From contig NC_092569.1 of assembly GCF_037975245.1 (NCBI RefSeq), positions 10,277,001 to 10,341,000 of the forward strand: DNA of 64,000 bases. Direction: 5' to 3'. The stretch comes from Apostichopus japonicus. Taxonomy: Eukaryota > Echinodermata > Holothuroidea > Aspidochirotida > Stichopodidae. A program made the translations under genes and the position numbers. This document shows, one piece after another, positions 36,501 through 46,540 of the stretch (its first letter is position 1; each line of letters starts with the position of its first letter). The notes beneath the pieces are model-generated. The model did not search any database. It saw only the letters and a list, made by a program, of their open reading frames with translations, and had not been told where the DNA came from.

Positions 36501-39500
36501 AAGATAAGGTCAAGGGTGTTTACAAGAGTGAGGGGGCATTGGGGTGTGGCGGGGAGGATGGGGAGGACAGCAAAGGTTAAGGATAAGATAAGGTCAAGGG
36601 TGTTTACAAGAGTGAGGGGGCATTGGGGTGTGGCGGGGAGGATGGGGAGGACAGCAAAGGTTAAGGATAAGATAAGGTCAAGGGTGTTTACAAGAGTGAG
36701 GGGGCATTGGGGTGTGGCGGGGAGGATGGGGAGGACAGCAAAGGTTAAGGATAAGATAAGGTCAAGGGTGTTTACAAGAGTGAGGGGGCATTGGGGTGGG
36801 GTGGGGAGGATGGGGAGGACAGCAAAGGATAAGGTAAGGTCAAGGGTGTTTACAAGAGTGAGGGGGCATTGGGGTGTGGCGGGGAGGATGGGGAGGACAG
36901 CAAAGGATAAGGATAAGATAAGGTCAAGGGTGTTTACAAGAGTGAGGGGGCATTGGGGTGTGGTGGGGAGGATGGGGAGGACAGCAAAGGTTAAGGATAA
37001 GATAAGGTCAAGGGTGTTTACAAGAGTGAGGGGGCATTGGGGTGTGGCGGGGAGGATGGGGAGGACAGCAAAGGTTAAGGATAAGATAAGGTCAAGGGTG
37101 TTTACAAGAGTGAGGGGGCATTGAGGTGTGGCGGGGAGGATGGGGAGGACAGCAAAGGTTAAGGATAAGATAAGGTCAAGGGTGTTTACAAGAGTGAGGG
37201 GGCATTGGGGTGTGGCGGGGAGGATGGGGAGGACAGCAAAGGTTAAGGATAAGGTAAGGTCAAGGGTGTTTACAAGAGTGAGGGGGCATTGGGGTGTGGT
37301 GGGGAGGATGGGGAGGACAGCAAAGGTTAAGGATAAGGTCAAGGGTGTTTACAAGAGTGAGGGGGCATTGGGGTGGGGTGGGGTGGGGAGGATGGGGAGG
37401 ACAGCAAAGGTTAAGGATAAGATAAGGTCAAGGGTGTTTACAAGAGTGAGGGGGCATTGGGGTGTGGTGGGGAGGATGGGGAGGACAGCAAAGGTTAAGG
37501 ATAAGGTCAAGGGTGTTTACAAGAGTGAGGGGGCATTGGGGTGGGGTGGGGAGGATGGGGAGGACAGCAAAGGTTAAGGATAAGATAAGGTCAAGGGTGT
37601 TTACAAGAGTGAGGGGGCATTGGGGTGTGGCGGGGAGGATGGGGAGGACAGCAAAGGTTAAGGATAAGATAAGGTCAAGGGTGTTTACAAGAGTGAGGGG
37701 CATTGGGGTGTGGTGGGGAGGATGGGGAGGACAGCAAAGGTTAAGGATAAGATAAGGTCAAGGGTGTTTACAAGAGTGAGGGGGCATTGGGGTGTGGCGG
37801 GGAGGATGGGGAGGACAGCAAAGGTTAAGGATAAGATAAGGTCAAGGGTGTTTACAAGAGTGAGGGGGCATTGGGGTGTGGCGGGGAGGATGGGGAGGAC
37901 AGCAAAGGTTAAGGATAAGATAAGGTCAAGGGTGTTTACAAGAGTGAGGGGGCATTGGGGTGTGGCGGGGAGGATGGGGAGGACAGCAAAGGTTAAGGAT
38001 AAGATAAGGTCAAGGGTGTTTACAAGAGTGAGGGGGCATTGGGGTGTGGCGGGGAGGATGGGGAGGACAGCAAAGGTTAAGGATAAGATAAGGTCAAGGG
38101 TGTTTACAAGAGTGAGGGGGCATTGGGGTGTGGCGGGGAGGATGGGGAGGACAGCAAAGGTTAAGGATAAGATAAGGTCAAGGGTGTTTACAAGAGTGAG
38201 GGGGCATTGGGGTGTGGCGGGGAGGATGGGGAGGACAGCAAAGGTTAAGGATAAGATAAGGTCAAGGGTGTTTACAAGAGTGAGGGGGCATTGGGGTGTG
38301 GCGGGGAGGATGGGGAGGACAGCAAAGGTTAAGGATAAGATAAGGTCAAGGGTGTTTACAAGAGTGAGGGGGCATTGGGGTGGGGTGGGGAGGATGGGGA
38401 GGACAGCAAAGGTTAAGGATAAGGTAAGGTCAAGGGTGTTTACAAGAGTGAGGGGGCATTGGGGTGTGGCGGGGAGGATGGGGAGGACAGCAAAGGTTAA
38501 GGATAAGGTAAGGTCAAGGGTGTTTACAAGAGTGAGGGGGCATTGGGGTGTGGCGGGGAGGATGGGGAGGACAGCAAAGGTTAAGGATAAGATAAGGTCA
38601 AGGGTGTTTACAAGAGTGAGGGGGCATTGGGGTGTGGCGGGGAGGATGGGGAGGACAGCAAAGGTTAAGGATAAGATAAGGTCAAGGGTGTTTACAAGAG
38701 TGAGGGGGCATTGGGGTGTGGCGGGGAGGATGGGGAGGACAGCAAAGGTTAAGGATAAGATAAGGTCAAGGGTGTTTACAAGAGTGAGGGGGCATTGGGG
38801 TGTGGCGGGGAGGATGGGGAGGACAGCAAAGGTTAAGGATAAGATAAGGTCAAGGGTGTTTACAAGAGTGAGGGGGCATTGGGGTGTGGCGGGGAGGATG
38901 GGGAGGACAGCAAAGGTTAAGGATAAGATAAGGTCAAGGGTGTTTACAAGAGTGAGGGGGCATTGGGGTGTGGCGGGGAGGATGGGGAGGACAGCAAAGG
39001 TTAAGGATAAGATAAGGTCAAGGGTGTTTACAAGAGTGAGGGGGCATTGGGGTGTGGCGGGGAGGATGGGGAGGACAGCAAAGGTTAAGGATAAGATAAG
39101 GTCAAGGGTGTTTACAAGAGTGAGGGGGCATTGGGGTGTGGCGGGGAGGATGGGGAGGACAGCAAAGGTTAAGGATAAGATAAGGTCAAGGGTGTTTACA
39201 AGAGTGAGGGGGCATTGGGGTGGGGTGGGGAGGATGGGGAGGACAGCAAAGGATAAGGTAAGGTCAAGGGTGTTTACAAGAGTGAGGGGGCATTGGGGTG
39301 TGGCGGGGAGGATGGGGAGGACAGCAAAGGTTAAGGATAAGATAAGGTCAAGGGTGTTTACAAGAGTGAGGGGGCATTGGGGTGTGGTGGGGAGGATGGG
39401 GAGGACAGCAAAGGTTAAGGATAAGATAAGGTCAAGGGTGTTTACAAGAGTGAGGGGGCATTGGGGTGGGGTGGGGAGGATGGGGAGGACAGCAAAGGAT

Positions 39501-42500
39501 AAGGTAAGGTCAAGGGTGTTTACAAGAGTGAGGGGCATTGGGGTGTGGTGGGGAGGATTGGGAGGACAGCAAAGGTTAAGGATAAGATAAGGTCAAGGGT
39601 GTTTACAAGAGTGAGGGGGCATTGGGGTGTGGCGGGGAGGATGGGGAGGACAGCAAAGGTTAAGGATAAGATAAGGTCAAGGGTGTTTACAAGAGTGAGG
39701 GGGCATTGGGGTGGGGTGGGGAGGATGGGGAGGACAGCAAAGGATAAGGTAAGGTCAAGGGTGTTTACAAGAGTGAGGGGCATTGGGGTGGGGTGGGGGG
39801 CATTGGGGTGGGGTGGGGAGGATGAGGAGGAGGTTATTAGACGGACAGAGATGGCCTGTTACATTATCACATACTATATGAGCCTACACAAACCTGTGTG
39901 GCAGAAGTTGCTAATCTATATCCCAATGACTTAGTCAAAACTGTACAGTTATTTAGCAGTAGTAATGATTTTCTGAAGGATTTTTGTGTATACAGAAACT
40001 GACTTAATTGATTTAAGTTACTCAAGTTGGATATGAAACAGCTGCTAATAATGGCAGAACATATATGTAATTGTCTGTCTTTCACATTTGTTTCAAAAGC
40101 TGTTTGTTGCTGGACTCTGGCAAAGAATGCTGTCATCTATGGTTATTGCCTCTGACATATTTTGTTTTATTTGACAAGCACACTTTACAGATATATTTAG
40201 CTGAAGTCACCTTAGAATCATAAGAAAGCTTTGATATTTCTAGCAGCAAGTTTATTGGACAAATTTAACTCAGTTGCCTTACCAATCCAATAACTGAATG
40301 ACACATTTTTAAGGCAACCTTAATCACAAAAGCCTGTGGGCATTCTGGGTTTGTTGATTAAATCAGTATTTTTCTGTATTTGAAAAGTCTAGCAACATTT
40401 TATGTCATGAGTCATGCAATGTAAGCCACTCTAGGACCATTTTGAACCTGTAGGGGTAATTTGGAGATAAAAAAATTGTTAATGTGAAAGAAATTTTGAC
40501 TCGACTTTATTGTCTTTAAGTACAATAACATTGGTCTTATGAGTCAACTTTGGTCAGATTTGATAAAACGGTTGGTTTTATCCCAGAAGCAGTACATTAC
40601 CATCGTTAAATTTAACAGCTGGTTGCTCTTGGCGTTAAACTCCAAGTCCTTAACATATTAATTTTATATACAGCGAAACATTTAAAACCTTGCAAAAACC
40701 TTTTATTTCAAAACTTGGTTGGTTCGTATGGTAACGTAATTGCTTCCCACAGTGGAAGTACATGAATAAAGAAACTTGATAGTTGTGCATTTTGTTATAA
40801 TGTATATTGTCACTGACACAATGTGTTTTCTTTCTTATGTGTTTTGGGGGGGGGCTTGGGTGTGGGGGGGCTTCAAAAGTACAGTATTTAGGGCTTCTGT
40901 TTATATTTTCTGTAAACCTTAGCCGCAGTTGCATAATTTTCCACAGCTACATCATCATTGCGATTTTAGAAGAAAACAGAATATCCCAAATTCACGACCT
41001 GATTTCAGGTTATCTCCTTTGCCTTTTGTACATCTAACAGAAAAAAGAACTATCTACCAAGCTAAGAGTTTGTCAAATGACTTCCAACCAATTAAAAAAA
41101 CTCTGTTATTTAGATAATTTTGAGAGGTTAATCCTTCCAAGACTCCTCAGACCCTGAAAGGTCTCAGCAGCTGACTGTTTATAATGTTAAGCTCTCCCGT
41201 TTCTCAAAGGCTTGAGTGCAAAACGCAGTGTGAGATGTCACTTTATTGCATTTGTTTTCACAACAAAGTTTAATCTATGAACAAGATGCATGTTTACATG
41301 ATTATAGCCTAATGTGTCAGTTGTACACACACACATTGAAGACCTAGTCTAGGTTTTATGCGAACAGTATACTAAACCCATGGATGCTCTTTGTATCATG
41401 AAGTTTAAATGGTCACAGGGAATTTACAATATTAGCCAATGACAGAGGGGTATTGTTCTATTAAATTCATCATGTTTGAGTTGCAAGAATAATCCCGTCT
41501 GGTTGGTAGTTGAAAAGGGTCGTCAAAGTATTAGAATTCAACACGCTACTTGAATTAGCTTGTTTGCAGTTTGCTATTAATATTTTTTCATAATTCTGTT
41601 CCTATAGTCTTTTTTTTTTTTTTGAAATATTGTTGACCAAGCAATTTTATTGTTATTGGCATGTTAGAAAATGACTTATTATATTCCACTTACTTTCGTG
41701 CATCATTTTTATTTTTTTATTTTTTTATTAATACTCTAAGAAGACTGCAGATGGAATTCTCCAGGACAGCCGTTTCTCTGCTCTCTTTGAGAATCCAGAC
41801 TTTCAAGTGGATGAGGAAAGTGAGGAATACCGTCTAGCCAAACCACTGATCAGCAAACAGCAGAAGAGACGAGACAAAGAGATCACCGCCTCTGCTCAGA
41901 CACGAGATGAAGATGAGGTGAGCTGCGGTCATGCACTGGTCTTAGATTCATTGTCTGTTGGAGGGATCATCATATTGGAACTAGTCATGAAAACAAGGGG
42001 GGTGGGGGGGGGGAAGTTGCTCTCTTTATACAGACTTCGAGATGGTATAGTGTTTGAGAGTAGCGTAGAGTCATACACTAATCTTGTGCTAGATCACAGA
42101 TGCTAGCAATTTTCTGGTAGTGAAGTCATTGTAATATCAATATACAAGATGGACAACATCATTTCACAAGTCTCGGTTTAGCTGCGATGTACCAGTCTGC
42201 AATCATACATACCTTTGCGCATTGAAACATTCCCTCCTTTAATGTACTATAGAAATAGTCCTCAAAATATACCAGGTGGAAGAAACATTTGGACCGTACC
42301 TAAACAGATTTCTTCACAGTGCCCCCCCTCACCACACCTCTCATTGTGTGCTCATGAGCTAAGAGTCATATACGTTGCTTTTAAATTCCCAGGTGGAGGA
42401 GATGGAAGGGAGAGCGAGCAGTGATGAAGACAGCAGTTCGGATGACGACAAAGAATGGCTGGAGGAGATGAGAGAACAAAGGAAGAAGATAAAACAGGAG

Positions 42501-43467
42501 AGACGGGTTAAAGAACTCCGACGACAAATGGATGAGATGACCAAGATGTACGAGGTCGATCAAGGAGAGGAGAAGAAAGATGATCATAAGAAGACCAATA
42601 AATTAGCTAGGTATGTTTAGAGGTCAAATGTCATTAACATTACCATGAGTCACATTTGACTTTCATGATCATATCCTATATGAAGATGGGATTGTTGGCA
42701 TTTAAGACTGAGGATGGCTCTGGTAGTTGGTTATGTAGCATGTTTTCCGCCCATTGATGGCTGTAGTCATCTTTGTGTCACGTTTAAACACTGCTATAAC
42801 TATGGGATGCTCCTTAAATTGATAATGATGTTGGGTCCTCAGTGCAGACCTAAATGTTGGCTTTATTCCAATTCCTTTGTAAGTTCCAATAACTCGAATA
42901 AAACATTTATTTAACTTTGTATTTACAGCAGAGCATCCTTGTCTGTTCGTTATTCGATGTAAGCATGTTATTTACGACCAAAAAACTCTTTATGTAATCT
43001 CAAAGAGTTTTGGGTTGCATCTAGGGAAATGAGTGAATGGTCTGTGTGTTAGACTAAATAGAATTATCATTTATAAGCCCTGGAAAGTTTATAGGGTCAT
43101 TTCTCTAAAAATATCTGTTATAGGAAATACAAATTAGACTACTAGAAATATTTTTTTCTTTTATTCTTATGAACTGCCATAAATAATGTTTTGCCTTAAG
43201 TTATCCTTTTAACTCAAGTTGTTAATTTTCCTTTTCAATAATGACCCTATTTTTATAAAGGCTGTCAACTCCTGCTGGCAACGTACATATATGATATGCT
43301 GAAATGTTACAGGAATTGTCTCAATAGAATGTAATTATTGGCATAAAGCATTTTTTTTAATTTTTTGTTTTTAATTTTTTAATTTTTTTTTTATTATTAT
43401 TTTTTTTTTTTTTAAAGTTTTGTAAAGCGCCTAGAGGCATTTTGGTATATGGCATTATATTAAGAAC

Positions 43468-43514
<47 letters not shown>

Positions 43515-43517
43515 TAC

Positions 43518-43555
<38 letters not shown>

Positions 43556-44586
43556 TATTATTATTTTGTTTGTTCTACTTGTTTCAACGTAGGAAGTCAT
43601 TTGGAGAGAGAATATCCCTCTCTGTTGGAAGACCTGCCACAGGCAAATCTGCTGCAGCAGTCAACGAATCTACATTTCATCTGGGTGCGGTAAGTGACTG
43701 CTCAACACGGATTATAATGAATAACTAATAAATGGGTCATGTGACGCAGTTCACAGCAGTGCCGTCCTCGATAGTCTTTGTCTCCCGCAGTTTTAATATC
43801 AAAGTTAGATCGCTGTCTGGCGCTGTTTGCAAACTTTGCTGCTCGCCACTAAAATACTTTAGGAGGAAGTGAGAATCTCGGTGAATCTTGTGACACCTGT
43901 TAGTCACGTTGCTAAACACATATCCTACCGTTCCCGAGTTACCTAAGCGAGCTAGTTTCTTAAAGAGACGTTTGCAATTGTGTTGTTACAAATGCAAAGT
44001 GGGATCTAAAACAAAATTTTAATGTTTGGTTGTCCTTGAAAGGTTTAGCAGTCTTAAGCCTGCAAAAGAGTTGAGATTGCAGAGCATAGGAATCACAAGC
44101 CCCGAATAATCCTGCTTAAGTTCATTTATGAGCAATTGTAAAATGTGGTTTTTCCTATGTACAAACAAAATAGAACAGACATGCCTCTGTAGCTCGTAGT
44201 GTATAAATAAACATAGTGTCGGTCACCTGTAGCCTGAAAGATGAAGACCAGTTGGTTTTTTTACTTCTTGCAAGCGCATCGAAATCTGCGACCCAAGTTA
44301 ACCATATACCAATGAATGTATTGTGGTGCATCCCAATTGGGATGTCAACTTTTGAAGAAATGAAGAATACTTTTGTCAATGTGCATCAATGAAATTACAC
44401 CCATCTACTTCCAAGTTCACTTTGGTGCAGAAGCATCAACGTCCAACTTTTTTTTTTTTGCATTTCATTTAAAACCAGGATGAGAAAGTCCAAAGGCAGA
44501 TAGAGAAGGATCGGCTTCACCACCAGGAGAGAAAGAAATTGAGACGATCAGCGGGTTCTTTATCAAAGAAAAAATACCGACCCTGA
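18597..44586 (+). CDS. NOL10: Nucleolar protein 10 (NOL10), WD-repeat ribosome-biogenesis protein, 18 coding exons
   Basis: Coding exons: 18597-18662, 19571-19616, 21413-21511, 23013-23090, 23730-23767, 24404-24540, 25642-25707, 28128-28274, 28660-28738, 29379-29528, 29895-30014, 30670-30796, 32213-32394, 33651-33734, 41741-41917, 42393-42610, 43593-43689, 44479-44586. All junctions are GT-AG and phases agree, giving 672 codons plus TGA (human NOL10: 688). Start [20 protein letters not shown] and the following [11 protein letters not shown] match vertebrate NOL10. WD-type repeats fill about 30-380 ([49 protein letters not shown]). [16 protein letters not shown] (exon 13) is a family signature. 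An NUC153-type segment lies at about 482-503 ([20 protein letters not shown]). An acidic [11 protein letters not shown] stretch, a charged coiled coil and a basic tail ([10 protein letters not shown]) follow. Family role: nucleolar factor in small-subunit (SSU processome) pre-rRNA maturation. Tandem arrays are seeded at exon 6, exon 14 and the stop codon. Confidence 0.95.
20203..20675. mobile_element. MITE-like element with aggggtgcaccggat ends
   Basis: The left end aggggtgcaccggat (20203-20217) is matched by inverted atccggtgcatccct at 20661-20675. The interior has repeated tccggccgg blocks near both ends and an AT-rich centre. No transposase is present. The flanks show no convincing target duplication. 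It lies in NOL10 intron 2. Confidence 0.6.
21570..22000 (-). repeat. SINE copy 2, interrupted by a palindromic minisatellite
   Basis: Left part (cctgcaagcaggcactcgcg, 21580-21650) and right part (aacgtccatgattatgaat, 21922-21970) match the SINE copy at 5571-5818. Between them, 21653-21915 is a tandem array of 16-17 bp units gaagtca(a)gcttcatat. The seed word, tgaccgaagtcagcttcat-like, is the SINE's own internal sequence, so the array grew inside the SINE. Located in NOL10 intron 3, just after exon 3. Confidence 0.75.
22077..22370 (+). repeat. tRNA-Ser/Leu-like SINE
   Basis: The head has A box tggctgagtgg (22084-22094) and B box ggttcgatacc (22146-22156), spaced as in a long-arm tRNA. It is followed by an unrelated body with gtaagtggtaaccc and an AT/TTA-rich tail to about 22380. 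Acceptor-stem pairing is absent, so it is a SINE and not a tRNA gene. NOL10 intron 3. Confidence 0.6.
23869..24430 (+). repeat. 74-bp minisatellite copying the exon 6 splice acceptor of NOL10
   Basis: About seven tandem units each end in ctttcag|gttgt. AG dinucleotides fall at 23950, 24024, 24100, 24174, 24248 and 24322, and at the true acceptor 24402-24403. Spacing is 74-76 bp (80 before the last). Two units (after 23951 and 24101) also copy the first bases of exon 6 (gttgtgttcatgcagtgtgac). The others carry gtggtcaacggtaac in that place. Each unit also has a pyrimidine-containing stretch (ttctacttaactc). Confidence 0.9.
24950..25020. repeat. (ATT)n-type microsatellite
   Basis: Imperfect att/tat trinucleotide repeats in NOL10 intron 6. 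Nothing else stands out in the rest of this intron. Confidence 0.6.
26067..26943 (-). mobile_element. 5'-truncated Penelope-like retroelement with GIY-YIG endonuclease remnant
   Basis: Minus-strand reading at 26926-26729 has a [10 protein letters not shown] linker-type motif. After a frameshift near 26750, 26756-26445 reads [20 protein letters not shown], then [27 protein letters not shown] and PYGLNIQEG, the GIY-YIG-type endonuclease of Penelope-like elements. The reverse transcriptase is missing (5' truncation). The 3' region contains gatcctgctaggatcgaaac (minus strand, near 26090), followed by the purine/pyrimidine-skewed 26200-26440 stretch. aaagtttataatg flanks both sides (26054-26066, 26944-26956), a 13-bp target duplication. 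Non-functional fragment in NOL10 intron 7. Confidence 0.85.
27836..28065 (+). repeat. tRNA-derived SINE, copy 3
   Basis: Plus-strand copy of the 5571-5818 family: gtgccttccaatcataaggt, then gtatgtcgtccag, gacctcggtcagcttgcag and ctgcttgcaggaggatcta, with a (CATA)-type tail ending about 28065. The A-box head is eroded. It lies 60 bp before the exon 8 acceptor of NOL10. Confidence 0.75.
28486..28640 (+). repeat. Three 50-bp tandem units before NOL10 exon 9
   Basis: gttgtaatccctggctact / gttgtaatccttggctact / gttgtaatccctatctact recur every 50 bp, each followed by gtattttcta and tatttctgt-like sequence. The array ends about 20 bp before the acceptor of exon 9 (28660). Confidence 0.75.
31441..31490 (+). 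pseudogene. Decayed partial duplicate of NOL10 exon 13 start
   Basis: acaggactgagccatttt (from 31440), followed by gagtggttctagtgta and agcctacattca, aligns with the true exon 13 start at 32213 (ggactgggccatttgattgg ... agcatacatgca). It includes the acceptor cag. The copy has an in-frame TAG and an extra T, so it cannot act as exon 13. A third, related copy lies at about 32108-32160. Confidence 0.55.
31542..32096. mobile_element. Non-autonomous DNA transposon (MITE) in NOL10 intron 12
   Basis: Starts caggggcgtagccag and ends ctggctacgcccctg (15-bp perfect inverted repeats); subterminal actgtaggc / gcctacagt also pair. catat flanks both sides (31537-31541 and 32097-32101). It is 555 bp with no ORF. 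The ends resemble hAT-type MITEs common in marine invertebrates, but the duplication I read is 5 bp, not 8. Confidence 0.7.
32395..33650. other. NOL10 intron 13
   Basis: No gene or clear element. C-rich runs occur at 33298-33312 and a T/G-rich tract (ggttttttttgggttttt-like) at 33560-33610 before the exon 14 acceptor. Confidence 0.4.
33713..39832 (+). repeat. 84-bp minisatellite (about 72 units) seeded on the NOL10 exon 14 donor site
   Basis: Every unit contains gcaaaggttaaggataag followed by (g/a)taaggtcaaggg, then tgtttacaagagtgaggggg, cattggggtg and a ggggaggatggggagg block. The first part copies the last codons of exon 14 (gcaaaggttaaagataag, donor gtaagg at 33735). The next donor copies fall at 33819, 33903 and 33987, exactly 84 bp apart. 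Beyond that most units read ataagg in place of gtaagg. Intact copies recur at 36000, 36084, 36834, 37254, 38424, 38508, 39258, 39504 and 39749. Single-base deletions (gaggggcatt) shift the frame at about 34690, 34770, 35272, 37695, 39532 and 39778. The array fills about three quarters of the 8-kb intron 14. Confidence 0.95.
39833..41740. other. Distal NOL10 intron 14
   Basis: AT-rich non-repetitive sequence with no supported gene. A G-run (about 40847-40870) and T-runs before the exon 15 acceptor (ctctaag at 41734-41740) are the only notable features. Confidence 0.4.
43469..43567 (+). repeat. (TTA)n microsatellite before NOL10 exon 17
   Basis: A run of tta/att trinucleotides, interrupted by actact, ends 26 bp before the exon 17 start (43593). 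It could influence branch-point and acceptor context. The poly-Leu ORF over it is an artefact. Confidence 0.85.
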
Positions 44587-45140
44587 GGGATCAATAGAGA
44601 GAGAGGATAGTACCAGAGGCCGAGGAAGAAACAGAGAGAGGATGGTACCGGAATCTGAGAGAGCAATAGAGGGAAGATGGTACCGGAGCCTGAGTAAACA
44701 ATAGAGAGAGGATGGTACCGGAGCCTGAGAAAACAATAAAGAGCGGATGGTACCGGATCCTGAGAGAGCAATAGAGAGAGGATGGTACTGGAGCCTGAGG
44801 AAACATTAGAGACAGGATGGTACCGGAGCCTGAGGAAACAATAGAGAGAGGATGGTACCGGAGCCTGAGGAAACAATAGAGACAGGATGGTACCGGAGCC
44901 TGAGGAAACATTAGAGACAGGATGGTACCGGAGCCTGAGGAAACAATAGAGAGAGGATGGTACTGGAGCCTGAGGAAACAATAGAGAGAGGATGGTACCG
45001 GAGCCTGAGGAAACAATAGAGAGAGGATGGTACCGGAGCCTGAGGAAACAATAGAGAGAGGATGGTACTGAGGCCTGAGAAGGCAATACAGAGAGGATGG
45101 TACTGGAGCCTGAGGGTGCAACAGAGGGTGGATTGTTCCT
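44570..45140 (+). repeat. 35-bp minisatellite seeded on the NOL10 stop codon
   Basis: About 16 units of ggtaccggagcctgagg + aaacaatagagagaggat. The first unit is the end of the coding exon itself: taccgaccctgaggg then atcaatagagagagaggat, with TGA at 44584-44586 as the gene's stop. Most units keep the cctgag core. The array makes up the proximal 3'UTR. Because 3 x 35 = 105, long antisense ORFs open by chance. Confidence 0.9.
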
Positions 45141-45339
45141 GGAGCGGATTTCAAGTAATTTTGAATGGATTGGCGAAAGGATGTCACAAAATTAGCCACT
45201 GGGGTCTTGAAACAGCTGGTGTGTTGGTGTATGAGCCACCAGTGTCAGAGCAGATGCAAGTTTGGCTCTCAGGCCAAGGAGGAGGTGGAGTCTATTAGTG
45301 CTTGTTGTTTGAGGTAGATTAAGGAGGATGTGGAGTCTT

Positions 45340-45470
45340 GTGATTGGAGGAGAGAGTGGATGAAGAGAGTGGGTTGAAGGAGAGTGGGTTGGCGGAGAGA
45401 GTGGGTTGGAGGAGAGAGTGGGTTAGATGAGAGTGGGTTGGAGGAGAGAGTGGAATGCAGGAGAGTGTTA
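45340..45470 (+). repeat. Short G/A-rich minisatellite (gagagtgggttggag)
   Basis: Seven or so imperfect units of about 15-18 bp containing gagagtgggttgga, downstream of the stop-codon array and probably inside the NOL10 3'UTR. Confidence 0.65.
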
Positions 45471-46277
45471 TCTGCACAGAGTGAGGAGGTTGTGTATTGC
45501 TTGTATAGGGTATGACAACTTCAGAGTTCAGAGGCAAATAACAGACTTTAGTGGAATAAGTGGTGTAAGATGGGGTCACGGACGGGCTGAATTTGGAATG
45601 CTAAAAATGTTAAGTCTAAAATGTTTCAAGGGCACCACAAACTTTCTGACAAAACTTTCAATTTCTTAGTTAAGGAAGAATTTGGGTCATGCTACAAGTA
45701 AAGAAAGCTAATATTGTGCATGATAAAGAAGACAAGCTTTTGATTGGATTGGTCAGTGGTCAAAGATAGCTACTACAGTACATTGTAATACCTGACAGAT
45801 ACTCACTGTTGTCCAATAATTCTATCTTCATCCATTGTGCATGTATTACATGAAAACAGACTGTGGAGTATACTGTACATCAAGAATATGCTTGCAGGGG
45901 TTACTACTGCCCTGCTGGCTGGTCAAGTAGGCATCAACCAATTATTATTAAACATCATAGTTTTGAAAAACTAGATGTAAGGCACATGGGGTAAATTATT
46001 GTCCAATTTATCAGAGTATTCAAAGTAATTGGTGAAAGTGATAGGCTTATTTCAGGGAGAAATTACAAAGTATGAATACTTTTTATGAAGAAAGGGCAAC
46101 TCTTCCCCCCCCCCCCTCAACAAAAATGGGACCAGCTCAGCAGCTGTTTGAAAGCATAACCTCGCTATCGATCAGGGTTGGACATTAATTGTTAAGGGGA
46201 TATTCAGCTACAAATTAGCAAGACCGAATAGGATAAGACAAACTTTGAAGATTGTACACTTCTCAGGTGCAGATGGA

Positions 46278-46283
46278 AATAAA
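46278..46283 (+). promoter_or_regulatory. Candidate NOL10 polyadenylation signal
   Basis: AATAAA about 1.7 kb after the stop. A second one lies at 46408-46413. Which, if either, is used cannot be told from sequence. Confidence 0.2.
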
Positions 46284-46429
46284 GAGTATACACTAGCAAA
46301 TCCAGTCTGCTGGTACAGTGTTAGTGGGCAAGAAGGGCTTAGATAAGTAAAACAACTGAAGAATTCTTTTTATAGCTGATGAATATATCTTTAAAACAAG
46401 CAAATGAAATAAAGAATGTAGACAACACA

Positions 46430-46509
46430 AGTTTTACTCTGACTGTTATTTTATTTGGCAATTTTATTTTGCAACATTTTTCTAACAAAAAGCAGCTTTC
46501 AATAATTTA

Positions 46510-46540
<31 letters not shown>

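Noticed and set aside
33647-39934. Long ORFs on both strands (up to 693 codons) over the 84-bp array
   Set aside because: They exist because the unit is 84 bp with no stop in several frames. They have no starts in context, no splice structure and are cut wherever one base is missing. Only the frame joined to exon 14 deserves testing.
43442-43693. Poly-Leu ORF before exon 17
   Set aside because: Translation of a (TTA)n microsatellite in the wrong relation to the NOL10 frame.
44517-45199. Two antisense ORFs of about 190-200 codons
   Set aside because: Products of the 35-bp repeat (three units make 105 bp, in frame), antisense to the NOL10 last exon and 3'UTR.
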